From assembly GCF_022809125.1 (NCBI RefSeq), contig NZ_JALGBI010000001.1:2170001-2234000 (forward strand): 64,000 nt of DNA. The letters are read 5' to 3'. This DNA is from Variovorax terrae (lineage in GTDB: Bacteria > Pseudomonadota > Gammaproteobacteria > Burkholderiales > Burkholderiaceae_C). The position numbers and the translations under genes were made by a program. Shown piece after piece: positions 16,594 to 24,436 of this stretch. Under the pieces are notes generated by a model, which did no database searches, was not told the DNA's origin, and saw nothing but the letters and a program-made list of their open reading frames with translations. The stretch's first letter is position 1. Each line of letters begins with the position of its first letter.

Positions 16594-18295
16594 AGCGATC
16601 CTGCACATCGGCGTTGATCCAGCTGGCGCGGGCCGCCGCGAAGGGGTGCGGCTCGCGATGGCTGGCTTCGGGGTCGGTGATCACCTGCACCAGCGCCGTC
16701 TTGCCGCTGGCGAAGGCGCGCCGGATCGCGGGCTGCAGGTCTTCCACCCGCTCCACGTACTCGCCATGCCCGCCCATGGCTTCCATCATCCTGTCGTAGC
16801 GCACCGGCGCGAAGCGCACCTCGATCGGGTGTCCGATGTGCTGCATGTGCGCTGCCATCTCGGCGCCAAGCGCGTGGTCATCGTTCACGAGCACCACGAT
16901 CGGCAACTGGTGCCGCACGGCCGTCTCCAGCTCCATGAAGTGAAAGCCCAGGGCGCCGTCCCCGGTGATCAGGCAGACCGGGCGATCGCGCCCCTGGGCC
17001 AGCTGCACGCCGACGGCCTGCGGCAGCCCGCAGCCCAGGTGGGAGTAGTGGGCGCCGTAGACGAAATCGGCACCGCGCTTTTCGAAGAACGCATGCTGGT
17101 AGAAGATGGTCAGGCCGCCGTCGAGCACGATCGAGGCCTCGTCGGGAACGGCATGCCGGGCCTCCAGCATCATGCGCGAAGGGTGCAGCGCGCCGCGGTC
17201 GGGAATCGCCGCCAGCGCCGCCTCGTGCTCATCGGCCTGCTGCTGTTTCCAGCCGGGCAGCCGAGGATGGCTGGGGCGCGGCTCGCCCAGCGCGGCATGC
17301 AGCTGCGCGAGGGTGAGCGGCAGGTCGCCGACCACGGCCACATCCACCGGCCGGTTCACACCGATGGCTGCGAGATCCGGCTCCAGCACGATCACCTTGC
17401 GCCGGGCCTCGTTCTGCGCGAACGCCATGAGCCGGCCATAGTTGGTGTTCTCGGGCAAACAGGTGCCCACCGCCAGCAGCAGGTCCGACTCGGCGATGAC
17501 CTCCTGCGCAGCCTGCCCCTGGAACAGCAGCGCCTGCGGATGGCCAGCGTGAATCAGGCCGCTGCCGGCGAAGGTCGTCACGACCGGGCAGCCGAGCTTC
17601 TCCGCCAGTGCGATCAGGGCCGCCTGGCAGCGATGGTGTTGCACCGCCTCGCCCGCCAGCAGCAGCGGCAGCGAGGCCCCCTTGAGCAGCGCGGCGGCGG
17701 CCAGCACCGAGGATTCCGAGGCCGCCTGCGGCCCGGCACGGTAGCTGCCGGGCGGCTGCAGCGGGGGGTAGTCCCACTCCTGCACATGCATCATGCTGTC
17801 GTACTCGATGTACACCGGCCCCGGCGTGCCGGCGAGCGCCTGGCGGAAGGCCTGCCGCACCGCGTCGTCGATCTCGGCCGGGTGCCGCACGACGGTGGCG
17901 AACTTGCAGATCTGCGCGAACAGCGGCTCCATGGGCGCGGACAGCCATTGCCCCCGGCGCACCGCATGGGCCGCTCCCTGGTGACGCCGCGCGCCGAAGA
18001 TCAGCACCGGCACATGCTCTTGCGACGCGGCGACCGCGGCCGGCAGCAGGTTCGCCACGCCGGGCCCCATGGCGCCGAATGCCGCCTGCGGCCGGCCCGT
18101 GACCGCGTAGTAGCCCATGGCGCTGAACACGGCCGCCGCCTCGTGGCGCGGACCGACGACCTGCAGGCCGGCACGCTCGGCGTGCAGCAGGACGTCGCGC
18201 GTGGTGATGTCGCCTTGCGAGAACACGGCTTGCACGCCCTCCTGACGCAGCAGTTCAACGATGCGGCGCCCCATGCTCATGGTGGTCTTGCTCAT
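16583..18295 (-). CDS. Thiamine-diphosphate-dependent enzyme (acetolactate synthase/decarboxylase family)
   Basis: 570 residues, with three-domain ThDP architecture. The N-terminal PYR domain has the cofactor-activating Glu in 'VVGPRHEAAAVFSAMGYY'; the middle domain is about 185-330; the C-terminal PP domain has the Mg/ThDP motif 'LITGDGALGFHFMELETAVRHQLPIVVLVNDD'. Members include acetolactate synthase, benzoylformate decarboxylase and other 2-oxo acid decarboxylases. Linkage with an aldehyde dehydrogenase favours a 2-oxo acid decarboxylase (2-oxo acid to aldehyde to acid) over acetolactate synthesis, and no small regulatory subunit is present. The start overlaps the stop of the alpha/beta hydrolase gene by 4 bp, implying translational coupling. 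Confidence 0.87.
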   Translation of the reverse strand: MSKTTMSMGRRIVELLRQEGVQAVFSQGDITTRDVLLHAERAGLQVVGPRHEAAAVFSAMGYYAVTGRPQAAFGAMGPGVANLLPAAVAASQEHVPVLIFGARRHQGAAHAVRRGQWLSAPMEPLFAQICKFATVVRHPAEIDDAVRQAFRQALAGTPGPVYIEYDSMMHVQEWDYPPLQPPGSYRAGPQAASESSVLAAAALLKGASLPLLLAGEAVQHHRCQAALIALAEKLGCPVVTTFAGSGLIHAGHPQALLFQGQAAQEVIAESDLLLAVGTCLPENTNYGRLMAFAQNEARRKVIVLEPDLAAIGVNRPVDVAVVGDLPLTLAQLHAALGEPRPSHPRLPGWKQQQADEHEAALAAIPDRGALHPSRMMLEARHAVPDEASIVLDGGLTIFYQHAFFEKRGADFVYGAHYSHLGCGLPQAVGVQLAQGRDRPVCLITGDGALGFHFMELETAVRHQLPIVVLVNDDHALGAEMAAHMQHIGHPIEVRFAPVRYDRMMEAMGGHGEYVERVEDLQPAIRRAFASGKTALVQVITDPEASHREPHPFAAARASWINADVQDRYGR

Positions 18296-19146
18296 GCGAT
18301 TCGGGCCTCCACCCCGGTGCGCGGCCGGGCCTCGGCGGCCGCCCCGCCGAGGAATGCCAGCAGCGCGTGGTTGAATTCCTGCGGCTTCTCGATGTTCACC
18401 AGATGGCCGGCACCGCCGATGACGGCGAGCTGCGCCTGCGGGATGGAAGCCGCCAGATCGCGCATCTGCGCCAGCGGCGCGACCGTGTCTTCATCCGAGC
18501 CGATCACCAGCACGGGCACGGCCACCGTCGCGGGGTCCAGAAAAGGCGCGATGCGCATGCGGGCCTCCATGATCTTGAGATAGGAGTCCGGGCGCAGCTT
18601 GCCCAGGCTCGCCATCACCTGCTCCCGGGCCTCGGCCGTCGCCTGCCGGCCGATCAGCGTGGGCGCCAGGGACTGCGCCAGCGCCTGCGGGCCGCCGCTG
18701 TTGAGCGGCCCCAGGCGCGCGCTGATGAAGCCTTCGCGCCGGGCTCCCTGCAGAACAGGCTCCGCGCCCGAGCGGCAGGCGGTCAGGCACAGGCTGGCCA
18801 CGCGCTGCGGCGCCCGGGCATACAGCGCCTGCGCCACCAGTCCGCCCATCGACAGCCCGACGACGTGGGCGCGCCCGATCTCCAGCGCATCGAGCACGCG
18901 CAGCGCGTCCTCCACGAAATCGGCGAACTCGAAGGGCTCTTCGATCGCGGCGCTGTCGCCATAACCCCGGAAGTCCAGGCTGATGGCGCGAAAGCGCGCC
19001 CCGAAGTGCGCCAGCTGGCCGGCCCAGTTCTGCCGGTTGCCGCCGATGCCGTGCAGGAAGAGGATCGGCTCACCCTCGCCCGCCACATCGAAGGCGATGG
19101 CCGGAGGCTGGCCAGTGTGTCGAAAATCATGGATCGCTGTGCTCAT
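18292..19146 (-). CDS. Alpha/beta-fold hydrolase (enol-lactonase-like)
   Basis: 284 residues from the ATG at 19146; a further upstream extension would run through the regulatory region. The alpha/beta hydrolase triad is visible: nucleophile Ser in 'VVGLSMGGLVAQAL', Asp in 'IGSDEDTVAP', His in 'GGAGHLVNIEKP'; the oxyanion-hole segment is 'LFLHGIGGNRQNW'. Overall resemblance is to 3-oxoadipate enol-lactonase and C-C bond hydrolases, but the pca or bph partner genes are absent. First gene of the operon, transcribed divergently from a LysR regulator 52 bp away. Confidence 0.85.
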   Translation of the reverse strand: MSTAIHDFRHTGQPPAIAFDVAGEGEPILFLHGIGGNRQNWAGQLAHFGARFRAISLDFRGYGDSAAIEEPFEFADFVEDALRVLDALEIGRAHVVGLSMGGLVAQALYARAPQRVASLCLTACRSGAEPVLQGARREGFISARLGPLNSGGPQALAQSLAPTLIGRQATAEAREQVMASLGKLRPDSYLKIMEARMRIAPFLDPATVAVPVLVIGSDEDTVAPLAQMRDLAASIPQAQLAVIGGAGHLVNIEKPQEFNHALLAFLGGAAAEARPRTGVEARIA

Positions 19147-19158
19147 GAGGACGGCAGT

Positions 19159-19176
19159 ATGCTCACACCAAGGCAT
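19159..19176. promoter_or_regulatory. Candidate LysR-type operator between hydrolase operon and regulator
   Basis: The palindrome ATGC-N10-GCAT lies in the 52-bp divergent spacer between the hydrolase gene and the LysR gene. It fits the T-N11-A arrangement of LysR-type binding sites. Found by eye; no footprint or conservation data. Confidence 0.5.
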
Positions 19177-19198
19177 ATCCGCTAGTAGCCTGAAAGGC

Positions 19199-20149
19199 AT
19201 GACCTCAAAACCCTCAGTTATGACAGCCACCCTGAATCACCTGCTGCTGGATCACTTTCTGGCCGCCTACGAAGCGCGCAGCCTCGGCAAGGCCGCCGCC
19301 CTGCTGGGCCTGTCGCAGCCGGCGCTGAGCAAGAGCGTGCGCAAGCTCGAGGCGGAGCTGGGCCTGCCGCTGTTCGAGCGCACCACCAGCGGCCTCGTGC
19401 CGACGCTGTACGCCGAGACGCTCTCGCGGCGCGGCCAGGCCATCCGCGCCGACCTGCATAGCTGCATCGCCGAGCTGCAGAAGCTCAAGCATGGCGAGAT
19501 CGGGGAGGTGCGCATGGGCGTTGCGCCCGCGCTGTCGCCGCGCTTCCTGCCGCTGGCCATCGCCGCGACCCACGCCCGCCATCCGTCCCTGACCTTTGCC
19601 GTGCGCGAGGGCCTGTACGACAGCCTGGCGCAGGACGTGGTGGATGGCGAACTCGATTTCGCGCTGACCAACCTCCCCTTCGATCGCCTCGCGGCGGGCC
19701 TGGAAGCGCGCGAACTGTTCCGCGACCGCTTCGTCGTCTGCTGCGGTGCGGCGCATCCCCTGGCCCGCAAGGGCAACGTGCAGGCCGCCGACCTGCTGGC
19801 CTATCCCTGGATCACACCGCCTCGCGACGGCATGGTCTGGCATCGGCTGGTGGACCTGTTCGCGGCGGCCAAGGCGCTGCCGCCGCGCGCGGCCATCGAA
19901 ACCACTTCCGCGGCCCTGATCATGTCGCTGCTGGGCGAAGGGCGCTTCCTGACGTTCGTGCCGCGCCAGCTCGTGCTGGCGGAGCAGTTGCGCGGCGAGG
20001 TCATCGAGCTGACGTCCGCCGGCATGGTACTGGAGCGCGCCATTGCGGTCGTGTCGCGCACGGGCCGGGAGTACCCGATGGCGGCCAGGCTGGCCCTGGA
20101 GGCCTGCGAGGCCGTGGCCCTGCAGATGCAGCAGGCGCCCAAGCCCTAG
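19199..20149 (+). CDS. LysR-family transcriptional regulator
   Basis: 316 residues from the ATG at 19199, preceded by GAAAGG; an internal ATG at 19220 lacks a ribosome site. N-terminal winged helix-turn-helix (about 10-70: 'HFLAAYEARSLGKAAALLGLSQPALSKSVRKLE'), then a periplasmic-binding-protein-like effector domain ('VRMGVAPALSPRFLPLAI', 'DFALTNLP', 'FVVCCGAAHPLA'). Divergent from the hydrolase/ThDP/ALDH/Bug operon, so it most likely controls it in response to a pathway intermediate. The gene ends 13 bp before the lpdA-side terminator. Confidence 0.9.
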   Translation: MTSKPSVMTATLNHLLLDHFLAAYEARSLGKAAALLGLSQPALSKSVRKLEAELGLPLFERTTSGLVPTLYAETLSRRGQAIRADLHSCIAELQKLKHGEIGEVRMGVAPALSPRFLPLAIAATHARHPSLTFAVREGLYDSLAQDVVDGELDFALTNLPFDRLAAGLEARELFRDRFVVCCGAAHPLARKGNVQAADLLAYPWITPPRDGMVWHRLVDLFAAAKALPPRAAIETTSAALIMSLLGEGRFLTFVPRQLVLAEQLRGEVIELTSAGMVLERAIAVVSRTGREYPMAARLALEACEAVALQMQQAPKP

Positions 20150-20156
20150 CCTGGAC

Positions 20157-20193
20157 GAAAAAGCCGCGCCGCCTTCATAAGGCGGGCGCGGCT
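20157..20193 (-). terminator. Intrinsic terminator of the pyruvate dehydrogenase operon
   Basis: On the minus strand, a long GC hairpin (AGCCGCGCCCGCCTT pairing with AAGGCGGCGCGGCT, one bulge, short loop) is followed by TTTTTC. It sits 44 bp after the lpdA stop. On the plus strand the same hairpin has no T run, so termination of the LysR transcript would be weaker. Confidence 0.8.
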
Positions 20194-20236
20194 CATCGAG
20201 GCGCCGTTGTCGGCCGGCCGCTGAGCGGCCGGCGAT

Positions 20237-22051
20237 TCACTTGCGCGCCGGCGGCACGTCGGTGCAGGTGCCGTGCGCCACCTCGGCCGCCATGCCGATG
20301 CTCTCGCCCAGCGTGGGGTGCGGGTGGATGGTCTTGCCGATGTCCACTTCGTCGGCGCCCATCTCGATCGCCAGCGCGACCTCGCCGATCATGTCGCCCG
20401 CATGCGTGCCGACGATGCCGCCGCCCACGATGCGGTGGGTTTCGGCGTCGAACAGCAGCTTGGTGAAGCCTTCGTCGCGGCCATTCGCGATGGCGCGGCC
20501 CGAGGCGTTCCAGGGGAACAGGCCCTTCTTGACCTGCACGCCCTGCGCCTTGGCCTGCTCTTCGGTCAGGCCGACCCAGGCCACTTCGGGGTCGGTGTAG
20601 GCCACGCTCGGGATCACGCGGGCGTTGAAGGCGGCGCTGGCCAGCTCCTGGTTGCCCTGCAGCTCGCCGGCCGCCACCTCGGCCGCCACATGCGCCTCGT
20701 GCACCGCCTTGTGCGCGAGCATGGGCTGGCCCACGATGTCGCCGATGGCGAAGATGTGCGGCACGTTGGTGCGCATCTGGATGTCCACCGGGACGAAGCC
20801 GCGGTCGCTCACCGTCACGCCGGCCTTGTCGGCGCCGATCTTCTTGCCGTTGGGGCTGCGGCCCACGGCCTGCAGCACCAGGTCATACAGTTGCGGCTCC
20901 TTGGGCGCCTGCTCTCCCTCGAACCGGACCAGGATGCCGTCCTTCGTGGCTTCGGCCCCCACGGTTTTGGTCTTGAGCATGATGTTGTCGAAGCGCGGTG
21001 CGTTCATCTTCTGCCAGACCTTGACCAGGTCGCGGTCCGCGCCCTGCATCAGGCCGTCGAGCATCTCCACCACGTCCAGGCGCGCGCCCAGCGTAGAGTA
21101 GACCGTGCCCATTTCGAGGCCGATGATGCCGCCGCCCAGGATCAGCATGCGCTTGGGGCTGGATGCCAGGTCCAGCGCGCCGGTGCTGTCCACCACGCGC
21201 GGGTCCTTGGGCATGAAGGGCAGCTGCACGGCCTGCGAGCCGGCGGCGATGATGGCCTTGCGGAACTTGACGACCTGGGCCTTGCCGGTCTGCTCCTGGC
21301 CCGCGCCGCTGGTTTCCCGCACCTGCAGGTGGAACGGGTCGAGGAACTCGCCGTGGCCGCGCACCACGGTGACCTTGCGCATCTTGGCCATGGCCGTGAG
21401 GCCGCCGGTGAGCTTGCCCACCACCTTGGCCTTGTGCGCGCGCAGCTTCTCCAGGTTGACCACCGGCTTGCCGAAGCTCACGCCCAGCGCCTCGAAATGG
21501 CTGACCTCGTCCATCACCGCGGCCACGTGCAGCAGCGCCTTGGACGGAATGCAGCCCACGTTCAGGCAGACGCCGCCAAGCGTGGCGTAGCGCTCCACCA
21601 GCACCACCTTGAGGCCAAGGTCAGCCGCGCGGAACGCTGCCGAATAGCCGCCGGGGCCGCCGCCGAGCACCAGCACGTCGCATTCCTGGTCGGCGCCGCC
21701 CGTGTGGCTGGACGCTACAGAAGTGATAGCACCCGATGACGGAGCCACCTGGACCTCCGCCTGTTTTGGCTGTGAAACCGGGGCGGAGGCCGGCGCCGCG
21801 GCCGCTGCGGCGCCCTGCGCCTCCAGCACCAGCAGCACCGAGCCTTCGGCCACCTTGTCACCGAGCTTGACGCGCAGCTCCTTCACCACGCCGCCGTGCG
21901 ACGACGGGATCTCCATCGAGGCCTTGTCGGACTCCACCGTCACGAGCGACTGCTCGGGCCGGATGCTGTCGCCGGGCTTGACCAGCAGCTCGATGACGGT
22001 CACTTCGGAAAAATCGCCGATGTCCGGCACCTTGATTTCAATCAGGCTCAT
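20237..22051 (-). CDS. lpdA: Dihydrolipoyl dehydrogenase (E3) with N-terminal lipoyl domain
   Basis: 604 residues. Residues 1-80 are a lipoyl domain (Lys in 'VESDKASMEIPSS'); a Pro/Ala linker follows (about 80-120); the remainder is a flavin disulfide reductase: 'VLVLGGGPGGYSAAFRAADLG', redox pair 'GGVCLNVGCIPSKALLH', NAD motif 'LILGGGIIGLEMG', and C-terminal active-site 'HPHPTLGESIGMAAE'. It reoxidises the lipoyl group of PDH E2. The fused lipoyl domain is usual for betaproteobacterial PDH-type E3 (Neisseria P64k) and absent from E. coli Lpd. The linker is partly encoded by a copy of the 57-bp element (21713-21769). Last gene of the operon, overlapping the Ntn-hydrolase stop by 4 bp. Confidence 0.96.
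   Translation of the reverse strand: MSLIEIKVPDIGDFSEVTVIELLVKPGDSIRPEQSLVTVESDKASMEIPSSHGGVVKELRVKLGDKVAEGSVLLVLEAQGAAAAAAPASAPVSQPKQAEVQVAPSSGAITSVASSHTGGADQECDVLVLGGGPGGYSAAFRAADLGLKVVLVERYATLGGVCLNVGCIPSKALLHVAAVMDEVSHFEALGVSFGKPVVNLEKLRAHKAKVVGKLTGGLTAMAKMRKVTVVRGHGEFLDPFHLQVRETSGAGQEQTGKAQVVKFRKAIIAAGSQAVQLPFMPKDPRVVDSTGALDLASSPKRMLILGGGIIGLEMGTVYSTLGARLDVVEMLDGLMQGADRDLVKVWQKMNAPRFDNIMLKTKTVGAEATKDGILVRFEGEQAPKEPQLYDLVLQAVGRSPNGKKIGADKAGVTVSDRGFVPVDIQMRTNVPHIFAIGDIVGQPMLAHKAVHEAHVAAEVAAGELQGNQELASAAFNARVIPSVAYTDPEVAWVGLTEEQAKAQGVQVKKGLFPWNASGRAIANGRDEGFTKLLFDAETHRIVGGGIVGTHAGDMIGEVALAIEMGADEVDIGKTIHPHPTLGESIGMAAEVAHGTCTDVPPARK
21713..21769 (-). repeat. 57-bp interspersed element, copy 2 (in frame in lpdA linker)
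   Basis: On the coding strand it reads CCAAAACAGGCGGAGGTCCA... to ...GCTATCACTTCTGTAGCG, exactly 57 nt. It encodes 19 linker residues (PKQAEVQVAPSSGAITSVA) between the lipoyl and flavin domains. It shares 'CAAAA.CGGCGGAGGTCCAGGTG'-type sequence with the aceF copy. Confidence 0.85.
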
Positions 22052-22638
22052 TTGGAACCTTTCAGTTTGATCGTGAATACATCGAAGGGACCGGCCGAGT
22101 TCTTGTCGAACTCGCAGCCGGCGCGCAGGCCGGCTTCGGCCACCTCGCGGGCGGTCTTGGCCTTGCCCCAGACCGCGTGCATGGCCCCGAGCGCAAAGCT
22201 GCGCCCCGAGCCGATGCCCCAGAACTCCTTGAACTCGAACACCTCGCGGTAGCTGTACAGGCCGTAGATGCCGGTGCCGTTGGCAATCACGACGCTGAAC
22301 TGGCTCGACTCATAGGGATCGTTGTCCTCTTCCTTGGTCTGCAGGAAGAAGGTTTCCTTGAGCAGCGGGTGCAGCCGCGTGAAGGTGTCGAACACCTCGT
22401 CCTTGCTGCCGAGCTTGAGCTGCTCCCGGGGCAGCGCCGTCATGGCCTTGCGCAGCACCGGGAAGTGCGCCACCGTGCCGGCCATGCCGACGTAGCTCAT
22501 GCCGGCGGGCGCGTCCACCTTGAAGATCTTGCCGTTGTCCTCGAAGCGGTGCGCCAGCCGGGTGTCGCCGAAGGTCACGAGCGTGTCGGCGGCGATCGCC
22601 ACCTGCCCGGCCTTCTTCACCACCACGACCGTCGTCAT
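22048..22638 (-). CDS. Proteasome/HslV-like Ntn hydrolase
   Basis: 196 residues beginning MTTVVVVKKAGQVAIAADTLVTFGD, which parallels the start of HslV and proteasome beta subunits: after Met removal, Thr2 would be the N-terminal nucleophile. Other family-like elements are 'KIFKVDAPAGMSYVGMAGT' (cf. HslV 'KV....  GFAGGTAD'), 'VVIANGTGIYGLYSYREVFE' and 'GIGSGRSFALGAMHAV' (the conserved GxGxxxAxGA loop). It is not HslV itself, since no hslU is adjacent and the sequence is divergent. It sits between aceF and lpdA, overlapping lpdA by 4 bp, hence probably co-translated with E3. Function unknown; a stand-alone peptidase or amidase is possible. Confidence 0.8.
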   Translation of the reverse strand: MTTVVVVKKAGQVAIAADTLVTFGDTRLAHRFEDNGKIFKVDAPAGMSYVGMAGTVAHFPVLRKAMTALPREQLKLGSKDEVFDTFTRLHPLLKETFFLQTKEEDNDPYESSQFSVVIANGTGIYGLYSYREVFEFKEFWGIGSGRSFALGAMHAVWGKAKTAREVAEAGLRAGCEFDKNSAGPFDVFTIKLKGSK

Positions 22639-22647
22639 GCGCGTACT

Positions 22648-22764
22648 CCAAAGGCAAGCGCAGCGAAGCCATTGCCAGTAGCACCGCGGAACCGGCTCTG
22701 CCGGGCCGCTGGTGTTGCCCCCTGCAAGGGGGGAGGCGCAGCGAAGCGCAGCCTGGGGGTGTTC
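22648..22764 (+). repeat. About 110-bp GC-rich interspersed repeat, copy 1
   Basis: Fills the aceF/Ntn-hydrolase gap and ends on the aceF stop codon. Shared blocks with the copy at 41867: GCGGAACCGGCTC, GCCGGGCCGCTGG, CCCCCT..AAGGGGG, AGGCGC and GGGGGTGTTC, in the same order and orientation. It can form nested hairpins (CCCCCTGCAAGGGGGG; GGCGCAGCGAAGCGC). Confidence 0.8.
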
Positions 22765-24418
22765 AAAGCAGTACCCTGCGGAAGTCGGCGAGGACCTGGC
22801 CCAGGTAGGCGTTGAAGCGCGCGGCCGCGGCGCCGTCGATCACGCGGTGGTCGTACGACAGCGACAGCGGCAGCGCCAGGCGCGGCACGAACTGCTTGCC
22901 GTCCCACACCGGCTTCATCTGGCCCTTGGACAGGCCCAGGATCGCGACTTCGGGCGCGTTGATGATGGGCGTGAAGTGCGTGCCGCCGATGCCGCCAAGC
23001 GAGCTGATCGAGAAGCAGCCGCCGGTCATGTCGGCCGGCCCGAGCTTGCCGTCGCGCGCCTTCTTCGCGAGCTCGCCCATCTCCTGGCTGATTTGCAGGA
23101 TGCCCTTCTTGTCGGCATCTCGCAGCACCGGCACCATCAGGCCGTTGGGCGTGTCGGCCGCGAAGCCGATGTGGAAGTACTGCTTGTAGACCAGCGCGTC
23201 GCCGTCCAGGCTGGCATTGAACTCGGGGAACTTCTTCAGCGCCGAGACCACCGCCTTGATCACGAAGGCCAGCATCGTGACCTTGATGCCCGACTTCTCG
23301 TTCTCCTTGTTGGTGGCCACGCGGAAGGCTTCGAGCTCGGTGATGTCGGCTTCGTCGTTGTTGGTGACGTGCGGGATCATCACCCAGTTGCGGTGCAGGT
23401 TGGCGCCGCTGATCTTCTTGATGCGCGACAGGTCCTTGCGCTCGATGGCGCCGAACTTGGCGAAATCCACCTTGGGCCAGGGCAGCAGGTCCAGCCCCGC
23501 GCCGCCGCCCGCCGCGGGAGCCTTGGCGGCCGCGGCCTGGGTGCGCGCCGCGCCGGCCATCACCGCCTTGGTGAAGTTCTGCACGTCCTGCTGCGTGATG
23601 CGGCCCTTGGGGCCGCTGCTCTTGACTTCCTGCAGCGGCACGCCCAGCTCGCGCGCGAACTTGCGCACCGAGGGCGAGGCATGCGGCAGGTGGCCCTGCG
23701 GCGCCGTCGGGTCGTGCGCGGGCTGCGGCGCGGCAGCGGCGGCCACCGCCGGCGCTGCGGCTGCTGCAGTTGCGGCCGATGCCGGAGCCGCGGCGGCAGG
23801 CGCCGGGGCCGGGGCCGGCGCCGCCGCAGCGGCGGCCGTGCCTTCAAGCACGGCCACGAGATCACCGATGTTGACCTTGTCGCCGATCTTGACCTTGAGC
23901 TCCTTGAGCACGCCGGCGGCCGACGAAGGGATTTCCATCGAGGCCTTGTCCGACTCCACCGTGATCAGCGACTGCTCGGCCTTGATGGCGTCGCCGGGCT
24001 TGACCAGCAGCTCGATCACCGCCACGTCCTTGAAGTCGCCGATGTCGGGCACACGCACCTCCACCGGGCCGCTCGGCGCAGCCGCAGGTGCTCCTGAATT
24101 CGTAGCAGCCGATGACCGCTGCACCTGGACCTCCGCCGGTTTTGACTCTGAAACCGGGGCGGCGGCCGCGGGGGCGGCGCCGGCGGCCTCCAGCAGCAGC
24201 ACGACCGAGCCCTCCTTGACCTTGTCGCCGAGCTGGACCCGCAGCTCCTTGACCACGCCGGCCGTGCTCGACGGAATCTCCATCGACGCCTTGTCGGACT
24301 CCACCGTGATCAGCGACTGCTCCGCCTTGACCGTGTCGCCGGGCTTGACCAGCAGCTCGATGACCGAGACCTCGTCGAAGTCCCCGATGTCCGGTACCTT
24401 GATTTCTACCAATGCCAT
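22763..24418 (-). CDS. aceF: Pyruvate dehydrogenase E2, dihydrolipoyl acetyltransferase
   Basis: 551 residues: lipoyl domain 1 (about 1-80), linker, lipoyl domain 2 (about 117-195; both with 'VESDKASMEIPSS'), a long Ala/Pro linker, peripheral-subunit-binding domain ('ASPSVRKFARELGVPLQEVKSSGPKGRI') and catalytic acyltransferase domain ending with the active-site 'LSLSYDHRVIDGAAAARF' (His and Asp). Forms the PDH core and transfers acetyl to CoA. The linker between the two lipoyl domains contains an in-frame 57-bp element (24089-24145). Start lies 18 bp after the aceE stop. Same operon as aceE, the Ntn hydrolase and lpdA. Confidence 0.97.
   Translation of the reverse strand: MALVEIKVPDIGDFDEVSVIELLVKPGDTVKAEQSLITVESDKASMEIPSSTAGVVKELRVQLGDKVKEGSVVLLLEAAGAAPAAAAPVSESKPAEVQVQRSSAATNSGAPAAAPSGPVEVRVPDIGDFKDVAVIELLVKPGDAIKAEQSLITVESDKASMEIPSSAAGVLKELKVKIGDKVNIGDLVAVLEGTAAAAAAPAPAPAPAAAAPASAATAAAAAPAVAAAAAPQPAHDPTAPQGHLPHASPSVRKFARELGVPLQEVKSSGPKGRITQQDVQNFTKAVMAGAARTQAAAAKAPAAGGGAGLDLLPWPKVDFAKFGAIERKDLSRIKKISGANLHRNWVMIPHVTNNDEADITELEAFRVATNKENEKSGIKVTMLAFVIKAVVSALKKFPEFNASLDGDALVYKQYFHIGFAADTPNGLMVPVLRDADKKGILQISQEMGELAKKARDGKLGPADMTGGCFSISSLGGIGGTHFTPIINAPEVAILGLSKGQMKPVWDGKQFVPRLALPLSLSYDHRVIDGAAAARFNAYLGQVLADFRRVLL
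24089..24145 (-). repeat. 57-bp interspersed element, copy 3 (in frame in aceF linker)
   Basis: On the coding strand it runs from TCAAAACCGGCGGAGGTCCA to CTGCTACGAATTCAGGAGCA, 57 nt. It encodes SKPAEVQVQRSSAATNSGA between lipoyl domains 1 and 2, in the same reading frame as the lpdA copy (shared AEVQV..SS). Confidence 0.85.
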
Positions 24419-24436
24419 GTCTGTCTCCGCAGGGGG

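Noticed and set aside
18983..19198. In-frame extension of the LysR gene upstream of 19199
   Set aside because: It would overlap the divergent hydrolase gene and the shared promoter; the HTH starts close to 19199 and a Shine-Dalgarno is present there.
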